From Ectopseudomonas khazarica (GTDB lineage Bacteria; Pseudomonadota; Gammaproteobacteria; Pseudomonadales; Pseudomonadaceae): a DNA stretch of 64,000 nt. The stretch lies in assembly GCF_004521985.1 (NCBI RefSeq), contig NZ_SBHZ01000006.1, positions 124,001 to 188,000 on the forward strand, given 5' to 3'. The notes beneath the pieces were generated by a model that was given only the letters and a program-made list of their open reading frames with translations, searched no databases and was not told the DNA's origin. A program made the translations under genes and the position numbers. Below are positions 46,558 to 56,218 of the stretch, piece by piece; the first letter of the stretch is position 1, and every line of letters starts with the position of its first letter.

Positions 46558-48588
46558 ATGACGGGAGTACTCAAGCCGGGTGTACGGCTGCTGCAGCGTT
46601 TCAGTTTTGCCCACAAGTTCCAGCTGGTGTTCCTGTTGTTCGCATTGCCGTTGGGCTATGCGCTCTGGGTGATCAGCAGCGATTCCCTCTCGCGCCTGGA
46701 TTTCGTCGACCGCGAGGTCGAGGGTGCGCAGGCGCTCGAGCGCATGGCCAAGGTGCAGCAGGAGCTGATCGCCCAGCGCACCCTGTTCGCCCGCTGGAAG
46801 GGCACCGAAGACGCCGCCGAAGGGCAGCTGCGCCAGCGTGAAGCGCAGCTCGATGCGGCCCTGGAGCAGGCGGCCGAGCCGCTGCAGAGCGCGTTGATCA
46901 GCGCCCAGGCGCGCGAGCACTTTCAGGCCCTGCAGGGCGAGCGCGACAGCCTGCGTGCGGAGGCGCTGAAAAAGGTGGCGCTGCCCGATGCGCTGGAGCG
47001 CTACCAGAAGACCCTGCTGCATCTGATCGCGCTGCGCGAGCAGGTGGCGACCGACAGTGCCCTGATTCTCGATCCGAATCTCGACACCTACCTGATGATG
47101 GAGCAGATCACCTACATCATGCCGCGCCTGCTCGAGCAGCTCGGCACCTTCGCCGCGCAGGGGCATGGCGCCGTGGTCTCGCAGCATTTCACCCTGCAGA
47201 GCCGGGTGCTGATCCGCGACCTGCGCCGCAGCCTGGACGAGCAGCAGGCGCAGCTGGTCAAGGCGCAGACCACCCTGTCACGCGAGGCCCCGCAGGCCAT
47301 GCGCCAGCTGAGCGAACCCTTCGAGGCCTCGCTCAAGGCCTTCGACGATTTTCTTGCCCAGATCGACCGCGACATGTTCGAGGCCAGCCCCATGGCGCTG
47401 ACGCCCGAGCAGTTCATCCAGCGTGTCGAAACCCTGCAAGTGCAGCTGCAGGACTTGCAGCAGGCGATCTATCAGCAGTTCTCCGTCAGCCTCGGTGGCT
47501 ATCGGCAACGGGCGCTGAACACGATGATCGAGGTGGTCGGTGCGTTCGTCCTGCTCACCCTGCTGGCGATGTACGTGATGCTGTGCCTGAACGCTTCGAT
47601 TCGCATCAGCACCGGCAACATCATCGAAGCCGCGCGTGGCCTGCGTGACGGTGACCTGCGCGTGCGCATGGAAGTGAACGGACGCGACGATCTGGCGGCC
47701 ATCGCCCAGGCATTGAACATTGCCGTCGAGCAGATGCGCGACTCGCTGCAAGGGGTCAACCGCGAGAGTCAGCAGCTCGACAGCACGGTGCAGCTGCTCG
47801 GTGGCCAGGCCCAGCACGCGCTGGACGCCGTCGAACAGCAACAGGCGCAGATGAGCCAGATCGCCACCGCCGCCACGCAGATGGCCGCCACCGCGCAGAG
47901 CGTGGCGCAAAGCTGCGAGCAGGCGGCCGTGGAAGCGCAGCAGACCCGTGAGGTGGCGCTGAGCAGCAACCAGCGCAGCGAGCGCACCAGCGCCAGCATG
48001 CGCCAGCTCAGCAGCCGCCTGGGCGACAGCGCCGCGGCGTTGCAGGAGCTGCGTGAGCAGACGCAGCAGATCAACCGGGTGGTCGAGGTGATCAAGGGCA
48101 TCGCCGAACAGACCAACCTGCTGGCGCTCAACGCCGCCATCGAGGCCGCCCGCGCGGGCGAGGCGGGGCGCGGGTTCGCCGTGGTCGCCGACGAGGTTCG
48201 CTCGCTGTCCAAGCGCACCCAGGACTCGACCCAGGAGATCGCCCAGACCGTGGACAACCTGCAACGCGTGGTCGGCCAGTCGGTCACGCTGATGGAGGAC
48301 GCCTGCTCCCAGGCCGACGGCGATATCGGCAGCGTGCTGGCCATGGGTGACGAGCTGCAGAACATCGTCGATTCCGTGCAGCGGGTCAGCGACCGCCTGG
48401 CGCAGATCGCCACGGCGGCCGAGCAGCAGGCCGCCACGGCCGATGAGGTCAGCGGCAACATCCAGCAGGTCGACCAGGCCGCAGGGCAGTTGCTCGATGG
48501 CGCCCAGGCCGTCAGCAGCGCGGCCGAGCAGTTGCGCCGGGGCAGCGAAGGGCTGGCGCAGAATACCGGGCGTTTCAGCCTCGACTGA
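46558..48588 (+). CDS. Methyl-accepting chemotaxis protein
   Basis: This 676-residue receptor has a first membrane helix near residues 21-42 ([17 protein letters not shown]) and a helical periplasmic domain of about 280 residues. A second helix ([20 protein letters not shown]) and a HAMP domain ([18 protein letters not shown]) follow. The cytoplasmic signalling domain has the conserved hairpin [20 protein letters not shown] and [16 protein letters not shown]. The ligand is unknown. There is no CheW-binding pentapeptide (NWxxF) at the C-terminus. It is not in an operon with che genes. Confidence 0.92.
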   Translation: MTGVLKPGVRLLQRFSFAHKFQLVFLLFALPLGYALWVISSDSLSRLDFVDREVEGAQALERMAKVQQELIAQRTLFARWKGTEDAAEGQLRQREAQLDAALEQAAEPLQSALISAQAREHFQALQGERDSLRAEALKKVALPDALERYQKTLLHLIALREQVATDSALILDPNLDTYLMMEQITYIMPRLLEQLGTFAAQGHGAVVSQHFTLQSRVLIRDLRRSLDEQQAQLVKAQTTLSREAPQAMRQLSEPFEASLKAFDDFLAQIDRDMFEASPMALTPEQFIQRVETLQVQLQDLQQAIYQQFSVSLGGYRQRALNTMIEVVGAFVLLTLLAMYVMLCLNASIRISTGNIIEAARGLRDGDLRVRMEVNGRDDLAAIAQALNIAVEQMRDSLQGVNRESQQLDSTVQLLGGQAQHALDAVEQQQAQMSQIATAATQMAATAQSVAQSCEQAAVEAQQTREVALSSNQRSERTSASMRQLSSRLGDSAAALQELREQTQQINRVVEVIKGIAEQTNLLALNAAIEAARAGEAGRGFAVVADEVRSLSKRTQDSTQEIAQTVDNLQRVVGQSVTLMEDACSQADGDIGSVLAMGDELQNIVDSVQRVSDRLAQIATAAEQQAATADEVSGNIQQVDQAAGQLLDGAQAVSSAAEQLRRGSEGLAQNTGRFSLD

Positions 48589-48777
48589 GGTTGGGGGTGC
48601 AGCCGAAAGCAGCGGTGCGCCGAGGCGGCGCCGGAGCCGGGCCGGAGCGCCAGCCCGGCCCGTTCCTCGCCTGTTGTGGCCGGCCTGAACGGCATTCGGC
48701 GATCTTTCGTGCAGCTCCTGAGCTGACCTGGCTGGCCAACTCTGCTAAAAACAATGCAAACCACACGGAGCCCCAGC

Positions 48778-49215
48778 ATGAAAACGGTCGCCGAAGTCCT
48801 CAGAACCAAGTCGAACGCCCTTCTTTACAGCATCGATGCCGACGACTCCCTGCTCGATGGCCTGCGCATCATGTCCGAGAAGGGCATCGGCGCCCTGGTG
48901 GTACTGTCTGGCGGGCGGCTGGTGGGCATCGTCAGCGAGCGCGACTACGTGCGCAAGGTGGCCCTGGCCGAGCGCTCCATGCTGGCGGCCAAGGTCAGCG
49001 AAATCATGACCCGCGACGTGATCAGCGTCGGCCCGCGCGACAGCCTGCAGCACTGCATGGAGCTGATGACCGAGCGCCGTCTGCGCCACCTGCCGGTGCT
49101 TGCCGAGGGCGAGCTGATCGGCCTGCTTTCCATCGGTGACCTGGTCAAGGAAACCATCGCCGAACAGGCCGACCTGATTCGCCAGCTGGAGCAGTACATT
49201 CGCGGCGAGCACTGA
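48778..49215 (+). CDS. CBS domain protein
   Basis: From the ATG at 48778 (ACGGAG 7 bp upstream) this encodes 145 residues: two CBS motifs in tandem (SIDADDSLLDGLRIMSEKGIG with RLVGIVSERDYVR, and SVGPRDSLQHCMELM with ELIGLLSIGDLVK). CBS pairs bind adenosyl ligands and usually act as sensors. No partner domain is attached. It is a common stand-alone gene in pseudomonads and lies 147 bp before creB. Confidence 0.88.
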   Translation: MKTVAEVLRTKSNALLYSIDADDSLLDGLRIMSEKGIGALVVLSGGRLVGIVSERDYVRKVALAERSMLAAKVSEIMTRDVISVGPRDSLQHCMELMTERRLRHLPVLAEGELIGLLSIGDLVKETIAEQADLIRQLEQYIRGEH

Positions 49216-49361
49216 GCCTGCCCGAGCGCGTCGCGGTGCCCCCATCCAATGGCAGTTGCAGCCCGCCAACGGCGTCCCGGCGGGTTGCCCCCGCCTGCGC
49301 TTGACGCCCGCCGCCGCCCTCGGCAGTCTCCTGCCGTCGAACCCCAGGTGCAGGACGCCCG

Positions 49362-50042
49362 ATGCCGCAGATACTCATAGTCGAAGACGAAGCCGCGATT
49401 GCCGACACCCTGGTCTATGCTCTGCAGGCCGAAGGCTTCACCACTCACTGGTCGAGCCTCGGCAGCGAGGCGCTGAGCCTGCTGGAGAGCGGTCGCTTCG
49501 ACTTGGCCATCCTCGACGTCGGCCTGCCGGATATCAGCGGCTTCGAGGTGTGCAAACGCTTGCGGCGCTTTTCCGAGGTGCCGGTGATCTTCCTCACCGC
49601 GCGCAGTGAAGAGATCGATCGCGTGGTGGGCCTGGAGATCGGCGCCGACGACTATGTGGTCAAGCCCTTCAGCCCGCGCGAGGTGGCCGCCAGGGTCAAG
49701 GTCATCCTCAGGCGCATGGTGCCGCGCGAAACCACGGAGAGCGTCGCGCCAGGCGTTTTCCAGATCGACGACGCGGCCTTTCGCATCCACTACCACGGCC
49801 AGGCGCTGAGCCTGACCCGCCACGAGTTTCGCCTGTTGCGCACCTTGCTCGGCCAGCCGGGGCGGGTGTTCTCCCGCGAGCAGCTGCTCGACGCGCTCGG
49901 CGTGCCCAGCGAAGCCGGTTACGAGCGCAACATCGACAGTCACATCAAGAGCCTGCGGGCCAAGCTGCGCAGCGTTGCCGCCACCGAGGAACCGATCCAG
50001 ACCCATCGTGGCCTGGGCTACAGTTTCGAACCGGCGGCCTAG
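49362..50042 (+). CDS. creB: Response regulator CreB
   Basis: This 226-residue OmpR-type regulator has a receiver with D52 (LAILDVGLPDISG), the Lys in DDYVVKPFSPREVAARV, and a winged-helix domain with LTRHEFRLLRTLLGQPGRVFS and the HIKSLRAKLR recognition helix. CreBC responds to envelope or PBP4-related stress and drives creD in pseudomonads. creC follows after 143 bp. Confidence 0.9.
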   Translation: MPQILIVEDEAAIADTLVYALQAEGFTTHWSSLGSEALSLLESGRFDLAILDVGLPDISGFEVCKRLRRFSEVPVIFLTARSEEIDRVVGLEIGADDYVVKPFSPREVAARVKVILRRMVPRETTESVAPGVFQIDDAAFRIHYHGQALSLTRHEFRLLRTLLGQPGRVFSREQLLDALGVPSEAGYERNIDSHIKSLRAKLRSVAATEEPIQTHRGLGYSFEPAA

Positions 50043-50185
50043 CGCCTTTCCTCGATCTGCCAGGCTCGGTCGAGCGGCGTTGCAGATGCCTTCGGAATGC
50101 TCGTTCACCCTTGTAAACTCCGCGTCCTCGGGCGTTTGCACCACCCTTTCCCTCCAGTTCGCGAGACCGTAGAGAGGCTCCTACC

Positions 50186-51607
50186 ATGCCGTTGGGCGTT
50201 CGCATCTTCCTCGTCTACTTCCTCTTCGTCGGCCTGGCGGGCTGGTTCGTGCTCAGCACGGTGATGGACGAGATTCGTCCCGGCGTGCGCCAGAGTACCG
50301 AGGAGACCCTGGTCGATACCGCCAACCTGCTGGCGGAGATCCTGCGTGACGAGGTCAAGGCCGGTACCCTCGGCCAGGGCCGCCTGCCAGAGGCACTGGA
50401 GGCCTATGGCCGGCGCCAGCCGCAGGCGACCATCTGGGGACTGACCAAGGCCGAGGTCAACCACCGCATCTACGTCACCGACGGCCAGGGCATCGTCCTG
50501 CTCGACTCAGCGGGCCAGGCGGTCGGTCAGGACTATTCGCGCTGGAACGATGTGCTGCTGACCCTGCGCGGCCAGTACGGTGCCCGTTCCACCCGCGAAG
50601 ACCCGAATGACCCCGATTCGTCGGTCATGTACGTGGCGGCGCCGATCAAGGATGGCGAGCGGATCATCGGCGTGGTCTCGGTGGCCAAGCCCAACCGCAC
50701 CCTGCAACCCTACATCGAGCGCTCGCAGAACCGCCTGGCCTGGCTCGGCGCCGGCCTGATCGGCCTCGGCCTGCTGATTGGCGCGGCGCTGTCCTGGTGG
50801 CTCAGCGCCGCACTGGGCAAGCTGACGCGCTATGCCCAGGCGGTCAGCGAGGGGCAGCGCGCCGAGGCGCCGCAGGTACGGGGTGGCGAACTGGGGCAAC
50901 TGGCCGTGGCAGTCGAACGCATGCGCACCGAGCTGGAGGGCAAGGCCTACGTCGAGCGCTACGTGCACACCCTGACGCATGAGCTGAAGAGCCCGCTGGC
51001 CGCCATCCGGGGCGCCGCCGAACTGCTCGAGGGCGACATGCCGGTGGAGCAGCGCCAGCGCTTCGTGGCCAATATCCAGCAGGAAAGCGCACGCCTGCAG
51101 AACCTCATCGAGCGCCTGCTGCATCTGGCCCAGGTGGAGCAGCGCCAGGGGCTGGAGGAGCGCGTGACGGTCGCGCTGGGGGCTCTGGTCGACGAGCTGC
51201 TGCAGGCGCAGCAGGCACGCATCACCGCCGCCGGTCTGCAGGTCGAAGAGGCGCTGCCAGCGGGCCTCAGTCTGCGGGGCGAGCGCTTCCTGCTGCGTCA
51301 GGCGCTGGCCAACCTGCTGGACAATGCCCTGGACTTCACGCCACCCGGCGGGCGCATCCGTATCGCCGCCGAACGCCGGGGCGAGGGTGTCGTGCTGCGC
51401 CTGTTCAACCAGGGCGAAGCCATCCCCGATTACGCGCTGGCACGCCTGACCGAACGCTTCTACTCCCTGCCGCGCCCCAATGGCGGGCGCAAGAGCACGG
51501 GGCTTGGCCTCAACTTCGTCCAGGAAGTGGCCGAACTGCATGGCGGCGAGCTGCAGGTCGGTAACGTCGAGGGGGGCGTAGAAGTACGCCTGACGCTGCC
51601 CACATAG
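50186..51607 (+). CDS. creC: Sensor histidine kinase CreC
   Basis: This 473-residue kinase has membrane helix 1 (FLVYFLFVGLAGWFVLSTV), a periplasmic domain of about 150 residues, helix 2 (LAWLGAGLIGLGLLIGAALS), HAMP and kinase domains. The H-box is THELKSPLAAIRG with His 265, and the G-box is KSTGLGLNFVQEVAELHGG. creD, normally next to creBC, is 7 kb away here. Confidence 0.91.
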   Translation: MPLGVRIFLVYFLFVGLAGWFVLSTVMDEIRPGVRQSTEETLVDTANLLAEILRDEVKAGTLGQGRLPEALEAYGRRQPQATIWGLTKAEVNHRIYVTDGQGIVLLDSAGQAVGQDYSRWNDVLLTLRGQYGARSTREDPNDPDSSVMYVAAPIKDGERIIGVVSVAKPNRTLQPYIERSQNRLAWLGAGLIGLGLLIGAALSWWLSAALGKLTRYAQAVSEGQRAEAPQVRGGELGQLAVAVERMRTELEGKAYVERYVHTLTHELKSPLAAIRGAAELLEGDMPVEQRQRFVANIQQESARLQNLIERLLHLAQVEQRQGLEERVTVALGALVDELLQAQQARITAAGLQVEEALPAGLSLRGERFLLRQALANLLDNALDFTPPGGRIRIAAERRGEGVVLRLFNQGEAIPDYALARLTERFYSLPRPNGGRKSTGLGLNFVQEVAELHGGELQVGNVEGGVEVRLTLPT

Positions 51608-51710
51608 GATGGGTAGCGCAACGCGAAACCCAACATCTGTTGGTTTCCAATTTTCGCTGCGCTCAAGCCAGGCAGGGTGGACAAGCTTCGCGTTGTCCAC
51701 CCTACGCGAC
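51607..51710. repeat. Intergenic repeat pair after creC
   Basis: Two common pseudomonad-type elements lie back to back: GATGGGTAGCGCAACGCGAAACCCA, and an exact inverted repeat GGGTGGACAA...TTGTCCACCC (51675-51684 with 51693-51702). The second may end creBC transcription, although no T-run follows. Confidence 0.65.
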
Positions 51711-52005
51711 TGAAGCGTCTCCCACGGGACGGTGCCTGACAGCGCCCGCATGCAACCTGCTTCGCCACTGACTACATCCGGTCCGCCAGCGCTGCGGTGT
51801 TGCGCCCCTTGACCCCGGATGGCGCGTGGAGCGATTCGTTCAACGACCGATGGCTGACGCGGTTCGCCGCTGATGTGTCCTTGCTTGTTTGAATAAATAT
51901 CTATTTATTCGATTCATTGCTTCGTTTATTTGCGCTATTCAATCGATTTCATGTGAGTAGCATAGGTTCCGTACTCACTTTCCAGCCTCATCCAGGAGCC
52001 TGATC
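51711..52005 (+). promoter_or_regulatory. AT-rich leader region before the first repeat protein
   Basis: No gene is seen. The segment 51888-51960 is far richer in A+T than its surroundings (for example AATAAATATCTATTTATTCG), as expected for a strong promoter or nucleoid-protein site. The ribosome site CAGGAG is 7 bp before the ATG at 52006. No exact CreB tag (TTCAC-N6-TTCAC, the E. coli consensus) was seen. Confidence 0.4.
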
Positions 52006-52512
52006 ATGAAAAAGCAAATCCTCGCCAGCCTCGTTATCGCCGCACTTTCCGCCAGCGCTTTCGCCGCGCCGCAGATTTCTGTTCAGTCCGTCGCTGCCCC
52101 TGTCGTCGCAGCAGACGGCGCTGACCGCGTGGGTGCGCACCGAGTGGCCGAAGGGGGCGCCGAGCGAACCCTCGAGCGCTTTCGTGTCGCCGAGGATGGT
52201 GCTGACCGCGTTGGTGCCGATCGTGTCGCCGAGGGCGGTGCCGAGCGCGTAGGTGTCAATCACATTGCAGAAGGCGGGGCCGAACGTACCCTCGAGCGCT
52301 TTCGTGTCGCCGAAGATGGCGCTGATCGCGTCGGTGCTGATCGTGTCGCCGAGGGCGGTGCCGAGCGCGTAGGCGTCAACCGCATTGCAGAAGGCGGGGC
52401 CGAACGTACTCTCGAGCGCTTGCGTGTCGCTGAAGATGGCGCTGATCGTGTCGGTGCCAATCGTGTCGCCGAGGGTGGTGCCGAGCGAGTGGGCGCCAGT
52501 CGCACTGCCTGA
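52006..52512 (+). CDS. Exported modular repeat protein A (GA[DE]R-RVAE repeats)
   Basis: This 168-residue protein has a signal peptide ending SASAFA at residue 20 and a 16-residue linker. Residues 37-168 are made only of three module types: X (DGADRVGANRVAE, 13), Y (GGAERTLERFRVAE, 14) and Z (GGAERVGVNRIAE, 13), in the order X-Y-X-Z-Y-X-Z-Y-X-Z. It has no cysteine and balanced Asp/Glu and Arg. It shares 19 of its first 20 residues with the protein at 58086. A ribosome site precedes it and a terminator follows, so it is monocistronic. I do not know its function. A repetitive periplasmic or surface role, disordered or solenoid-like, is possible. Confidence 0.8.
   Translation: MKKQILASLVIAALSASAFAAPQISVQSVAAPVVAADGADRVGAHRVAEGGAERTLERFRVAEDGADRVGADRVAEGGAERVGVNHIAEGGAERTLERFRVAEDGADRVGADRVAEGGAERVGVNRIAEGGAERTLERLRVAEDGADRVGANRVAEGGAERVGASRTA
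52114..52512 (+). repeat. In-frame tandem repeat (81 and 120 bp units) coding for protein A modules
   Basis: After the linker there is one 81-bp X-Y unit, two 120-bp X-Z-Y units and a final X-Z. Units are very similar at DNA level, with scattered synonymous changes. Confidence 0.8.
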
Positions 52513-52536
52513 TCGACGCTTCACTCCGCTTCGACT

Positions 52537-52560
52537 GAAGGCGCCCATCCGGGCGCCTTC
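52537..52560 (+). terminator. Terminator-like hairpin after repeat protein A
   Basis: GAAGGCGCCC-ATCC-GGGCGCCTTC is a perfect 10-bp stem 25 bp after the stop, followed by a weak T-containing tail (GTCGTTTATC). Confidence 0.7.
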
Positions 52561-52642
52561 GTCGTTTATCGATAGCGCCCACGTTCTGCGTGGGTGCTAT
52601 CCAGGGTTTGCTGTAGTGCCATGGCCTCGCCTGCCGATCCCT

Positions 52643-53029
52643 TCAGATGGCCTGGCCCAGCGCGAAAACAGGCAGGTACATCGCCAGGATCATGACGATG
52701 ATGGCCAGCGTCAGGCCGATGACGCCCGTCAGGCAGGCGGCCAATGGCCGGCGTTCGGCCTTGGGCCAGAACAGGAACGCCGCGATCACCAATATCGGCA
52801 GCACCCAGAGCCACAGGTGGTAGCTCAGGGCGAGCTGCGTCATCAGCGGTAGTTGGGCCCCGAAACTGTCGAAGACCTGCTGAAACGCAGGGATGACCAG
52901 CATCGGCAGCGCCGCCGCAATGAGTGCACAGATCAGCCCCACGATCAGGCGGATGGCCATGGTGGCGCTGCCACCCTGATCCGACCCGCCTTCGAGGGGC
53001 GACTGAGGGGGTTGGTATGGATTGGTCAT
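52643..53029 (-). CDS. Small integral membrane protein, unknown
   Basis: This 128-residue protein starts with a proline-rich cytoplasmic stretch (MTNPYQPPQSPLEGG). Three or four hydrophobic segments follow: LIVGLICALIAAALPMLVI, YHLWLWVLPILVIAAFLFW and TGVIGLTLAIIVMILAMYL. MxNPYxPP starts are common in small bacterial membrane proteins of unknown function. It lies between repeat protein A (convergent) and the YdeI-like gene. Confidence 0.6.
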   Translation of the reverse strand: MTNPYQPPQSPLEGGSDQGGSATMAIRLIVGLICALIAAALPMLVIPAFQQVFDSFGAQLPLMTQLALSYHLWLWVLPILVIAAFLFWPKAERRPLAACLTGVIGLTLAIIVMILAMYLPVFALGQAI

Positions 53030-53109
53030 AGGGCCATGGTGTCTGGGGAAGGGGAGGGCTCGATGAGCGAAGCGACTCAGGTGTCAGGCGTTTCAACGCC
53101 GTTCGTCAT

Positions 53110-53664
53110 TCAGGAGTCTTCCGCTTCGGGCGCTCGGAAAGCCTTGCTGTAGTAACCCGACTGATCGAAGCAGCAGACCCGTTTCTTTCCGGATGCCAGC
53201 ATGTCGCAGGCATCGGCAATGCGCTTTTCGCGCGTCTTGAGCTGCTTGGCTGACGTGATCCAGTGTATCCAGTCTACGCGCGCGATGGTCGTCGTGGCGT
53301 TCCACACTTCACAGGCTCGAGGGGTGGCTGCCAGTGCCACCTGCAGATCCGACGGGATCTCGGGTTCGGGTTCACTGGCGACAGGGGTGAGCTCCAGTGT
53401 CACGACATCCCCGGCGGCCGCGCCTGCGGCTTCCTGCAGGGCGCTGCTGACCTGCAGCCAATGGCTCAGTTGGCCATCCGGCTCAAGGGTCGCCTGGAAC
53501 GGGTGGCCATTGAGCCTGCCGGCAACGGTCGTCCTGCCGCGTCTTGGCAGCTGTTCGCTGGCTTCCCTCGGCAGTACCACGAACGTCCATGACCTGTCGC
53601 CGGCAGGCTTTGCCGGGCGCAGAAGCCTTGCTTCGAAGCGGCATTTCACATCGGCTGTCGTCAC
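53110..53664 (-). CDS. DUF1905/YdeI (OmpD-associated) family protein
   Basis: I start this at the GTG at 53664, which has GGAGGG 7 bp upstream, giving 184 residues; the open frame reaches 53847 with no family-like sequence. The N-terminal DUF1905-type domain (CRFEARLLRP, FVVLPREASEQLPRRGRTTV, FQATLEPDGQLSHWLQV) is followed by a YdeI-like C-terminus (WIHWITSAKQLKTREKRIADACDML) that is rich in basic residues. The family is widespread and poorly characterised. It may be cotranscribed with the membrane protein after it. Confidence 0.75.
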   Translation of the reverse strand: MTTADVKCRFEARLLRPAKPAGDRSWTFVVLPREASEQLPRRGRTTVAGRLNGHPFQATLEPDGQLSHWLQVSSALQEAAGAAAGDVVTLELTPVASEPEPEIPSDLQVALAATPRACEVWNATTTIARVDWIHWITSAKQLKTREKRIADACDMLASGKKRVCCFDQSGYYSKAFRAPEAEDS

Positions 53665-53908
53665 GGCAAACCCTCCGTTCAGTACGCCTGGCCATGCATG
53701 GACGCGCAATGGCGCACAGGCTGCGGGCGGTCTCGATGGATGACCTTCCGGGTCATGCTGGAAATCCTTCTCTGGTTCGCCGTCTGTGGCGAGGCGCTGG
53801 AGTGTCTGGAGGTTATACCGCATGTCGGATAGCTGTTGGGAGGCCATGATCCCGCGCTGAGCGTCCGGCCTCCGGAGAGCGGCGCCATGATCGTGGACAC
53901 ATCCGCTG

Positions 53909-56218
53909 CTACGGATCGGCTTGCGGTTGCAGCGTATGGGCTTGTCGCGGCAAACGCAGCAGGTCGACCTGCCACCAGGTCGGCAGCAGGCGACGGACTT
54001 CCGGGCGGGCGAAGCGGTCGTCGATCAGGTAGAGCACGCCCTGGTCTTGCGGTGTGCGGATCACCCGGCCAGCGGCCTGAACCACCTTCTGCAAACCGGG
54101 ATAGAGGTAGGTGTAGTCGTAGCCGTTGCCGAACAGGGCGTCCATGCGTTGGCGGATTTCCTCGTTGATCGGGTTGAGCTGCGCCAGGCCGAGCGTGGCG
54201 ACGAAGGCGCCGATCAGGCGTTCGCCGGGCAGATCCACGCCTTCGCCGAAGACGCCGCCGAGCACGGCGAAGCCGATACCGCGACCACCGACCTGGAAGC
54301 GTTCGATGAAGCCCTGGCGCGCTGCTTCATCCATCTGCCGTGACTGCGTCCACAGCGGAATCTGCGGGTGATCGCGGCGCAGTTGCTGCAGCACCTGCTC
54401 CAGGTACTGATAGCTGCTGAAGAAGGCCAGGTAGTTGCCGGGGCGTTCGCTGTACTGGCGCGCCATCAGCTGGCAGATCGGTGCCAGCGAGGCATCGCGG
54501 TGCTGGTAGCGGGTCGACAGGTTGCGCACCACCTGCACGTGCAGCTGTTCGGCGCTGAATGGCGAGGCGACGTCCAGGCACTGGGTCTCGATCGGCAGGC
54601 CGAGCAGGTCAAGGTAGTAGTGGCTGGGGCTGAGGGTGGCTGAGAACAGCGTGGCGCTGTGCGCCTCTTCGAAGCGCGGGCCGAGGAAGGGCGCCGGCAG
54701 GATATTGCGGATGCACAGCGTGGAATGGCTGCGCCCGTTGCCGGCCTCTTCGCGGTTGATGTCGAACAGTGAGTGCGGGCCGAAGCTTTCCGCCAGGCGG
54801 CAGAACAGCATGGCGTCGAGGTAGAAGCTGAGCAGTTCACCGGCATTGCCTTCGGGCTGGTCGGTGAGCAGGTCGGTGATGGCGCTGACCGCCTTGCCCA
54901 GCGCGGCGAGCAGCAGGTCCGGCGCCAGCGGATAGACCTGGTAGGGGACCTGCTGTTCACGGTGCAGCTGGTCCCAGTGGCGGTCGACCCGTTCCAGCAC
55001 GCTCCTCAGGCGTTTCGGTGCGTCGCGGCACATGGCCTTGAAGCGCGCCTGATCCAGTTCGGCGCTGTACATGCCGCGCCCGCGCTCGACCAGGTTGTGC
55101 GCCTCGTCCACCAGCAGGCAGACGCGCCACTGGTTGACCAGGGTGAGGCTGTGTAGCAGGGCGCCGAGGTCGAAGTAGTAGTTGTAGTCGCACACCACCA
55201 CATCGCTCCAGCGGCACAGCTCCTGGCTCAGGTAGTAGGGGCAGACGCCATGGGCGATGGCGATGTTGCGCACCGCCTGCTGGTCCAGCCAGCGCTCCTT
55301 GAGCGCCGCGCTGCGTGCTGCCGGCAGGCGGTCGTAGAAGCCCTTGGCCAATGGGCAGGAGTCGCCGTGGCAGGCCTTGCTCGGGTGCTCGCAGGCCTTG
55401 TCGCGGGCCACGTGTTCCAGCACGCGCAGTGGCGTGTCCGGCTCGCGCAGGCGCTGCAGGGCATCCAGCGCCAGGCGCCGGCCCGGTGTCTTCGCACTGA
55501 GGAAGAACAGGCGGTCGAGCTGCTGGCCGGGCATGGCCTTGAGCTGCGGGAACAGGGTGCCGAGGGTCTTGCCGATGCCGGTGGTGGCCTGGGCCAGCAG
55601 GTAGTGGCCGTCGCGTGCCGCGCGGTACACGGCCTCGGCCAGTTGCCGCTGGCCGTGGCGGAATTCGCCGTAGGGGAAACTCAAGGCCTCCAGCGCCTGG
55701 TTGCGCGCCTGCTGGTGGGCCTGTTCCTGCCGCGCCCAGGTAATGTAGCGGCGGCAGTGCAGGGCGAAGAACTCACCCAGCGACGCGGCGCTGTGGCGCT
55801 CGCGGAAGACCGTCTCCTGCTGGGTGATGACGTTGAAGTAGACCACTGCCAGGTCCAGCTCGTCGCAGCCCAGCTCCTGGCACAGCAGCCAGCCATAGAT
55901 CTTCACCTGCGCCCAGTGCAGCAGGCGGTGGTTGGCGGGGATGCGCGAGATGTCGCCTCGGTGGGTCTTGATCTCCTCCAGCAGACGAAACTCGGGGTCG
56001 AAGCCGTCGGCGCGACCACTGACCGTCAGCCCTTCGAACTGGCCGATCAGTGGCAACTCGGACACGTAATCCGGGCCGCGCCGGGCCACCACCGTGGCGT
56101 GCCCGGCCATGCCCTCCTGGGCCGTCGGCGAGGGAGTGAAACGCAGGTCGAGATCACCTTCCTTGGCGGTGAACTCGCACAGCTCGCGCACGGCGACGCG
56201 CAGGTTCAATCGAGCCAC
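53909..56218 (-). CDS. Nuclease-helicase: PD-(D/E)xK domain fused to an XPD/DinG-type iron-sulfur helicase
   Basis: This is a 769-residue protein. The N-terminal part has a Cas4/RecB-like nuclease pattern: Asp 71 in GRADGF and Glu 82-x-Lys 84 in LLEEIKTHRGD. Superfamily 2 helicase motifs follow: Walker A ATTGIGKT (211-218), DEAH at 371-374, SATLSPSHYYLDL and the late motif QAAGRVIRTPQDQG. Cysteines 276, 283, 288 and 326 are placed like the XPD/FANCJ iron-sulfur ligands. It overlaps the FAN1-type gene by 13 bp, and the pair is behind a LexA-like box. A role in crosslink or recombinational repair is inferred. Confidence 0.85.
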   Translation of the reverse strand: MARLNLRVAVRELCEFTAKEGDLDLRFTPSPTAQEGMAGHATVVARRGPDYVSELPLIGQFEGLTVSGRADGFDPEFRLLEEIKTHRGDISRIPANHRLLHWAQVKIYGWLLCQELGCDELDLAVVYFNVITQQETVFRERHSAASLGEFFALHCRRYITWARQEQAHQQARNQALEALSFPYGEFRHGQRQLAEAVYRAARDGHYLLAQATTGIGKTLGTLFPQLKAMPGQQLDRLFFLSAKTPGRRLALDALQRLREPDTPLRVLEHVARDKACEHPSKACHGDSCPLAKGFYDRLPAARSAALKERWLDQQAVRNIAIAHGVCPYYLSQELCRWSDVVVCDYNYYFDLGALLHSLTLVNQWRVCLLVDEAHNLVERGRGMYSAELDQARFKAMCRDAPKRLRSVLERVDRHWDQLHREQQVPYQVYPLAPDLLLAALGKAVSAITDLLTDQPEGNAGELLSFYLDAMLFCRLAESFGPHSLFDINREEAGNGRSHSTLCIRNILPAPFLGPRFEEAHSATLFSATLSPSHYYLDLLGLPIETQCLDVASPFSAEQLHVQVVRNLSTRYQHRDASLAPICQLMARQYSERPGNYLAFFSSYQYLEQVLQQLRRDHPQIPLWTQSRQMDEAARQGFIERFQVGGRGIGFAVLGGVFGEGVDLPGERLIGAFVATLGLAQLNPINEEIRQRMDALFGNGYDYTYLYPGLQKVVQAAGRVIRTPQDQGVLYLIDDRFARPEVRRLLPTWWQVDLLRLPRQAHTLQPQADP

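Noticed and set aside
48639..48661. Hairpin GGGCCGG...CCGGCCC after the chemoreceptor gene as a terminator
   Set aside because: The stem is only 7 bp in very GC-rich DNA and there is no T-run, so it may be chance.
51711..52005. CreB tag (TTCAC-N6-TTCAC) before the repeat proteins or creD
   Set aside because: I searched the regions before 52006, 58086 and 58694 by eye and found no exact match. The Pseudomonas site may differ from the E. coli consensus.
52114..52512. Regular repeats that might be a CRISPR array
   Set aside because: Units are contiguous, in frame, code for a signal-peptide protein and have no unique spacers. The same applies to 58194-58508.
53665..53847. N-terminal extension of the YdeI-like gene
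   Set aside because: The extra residues have no family-like pattern, and the GTG at 53664 has a GGAGGG ribosome site at the right distance.
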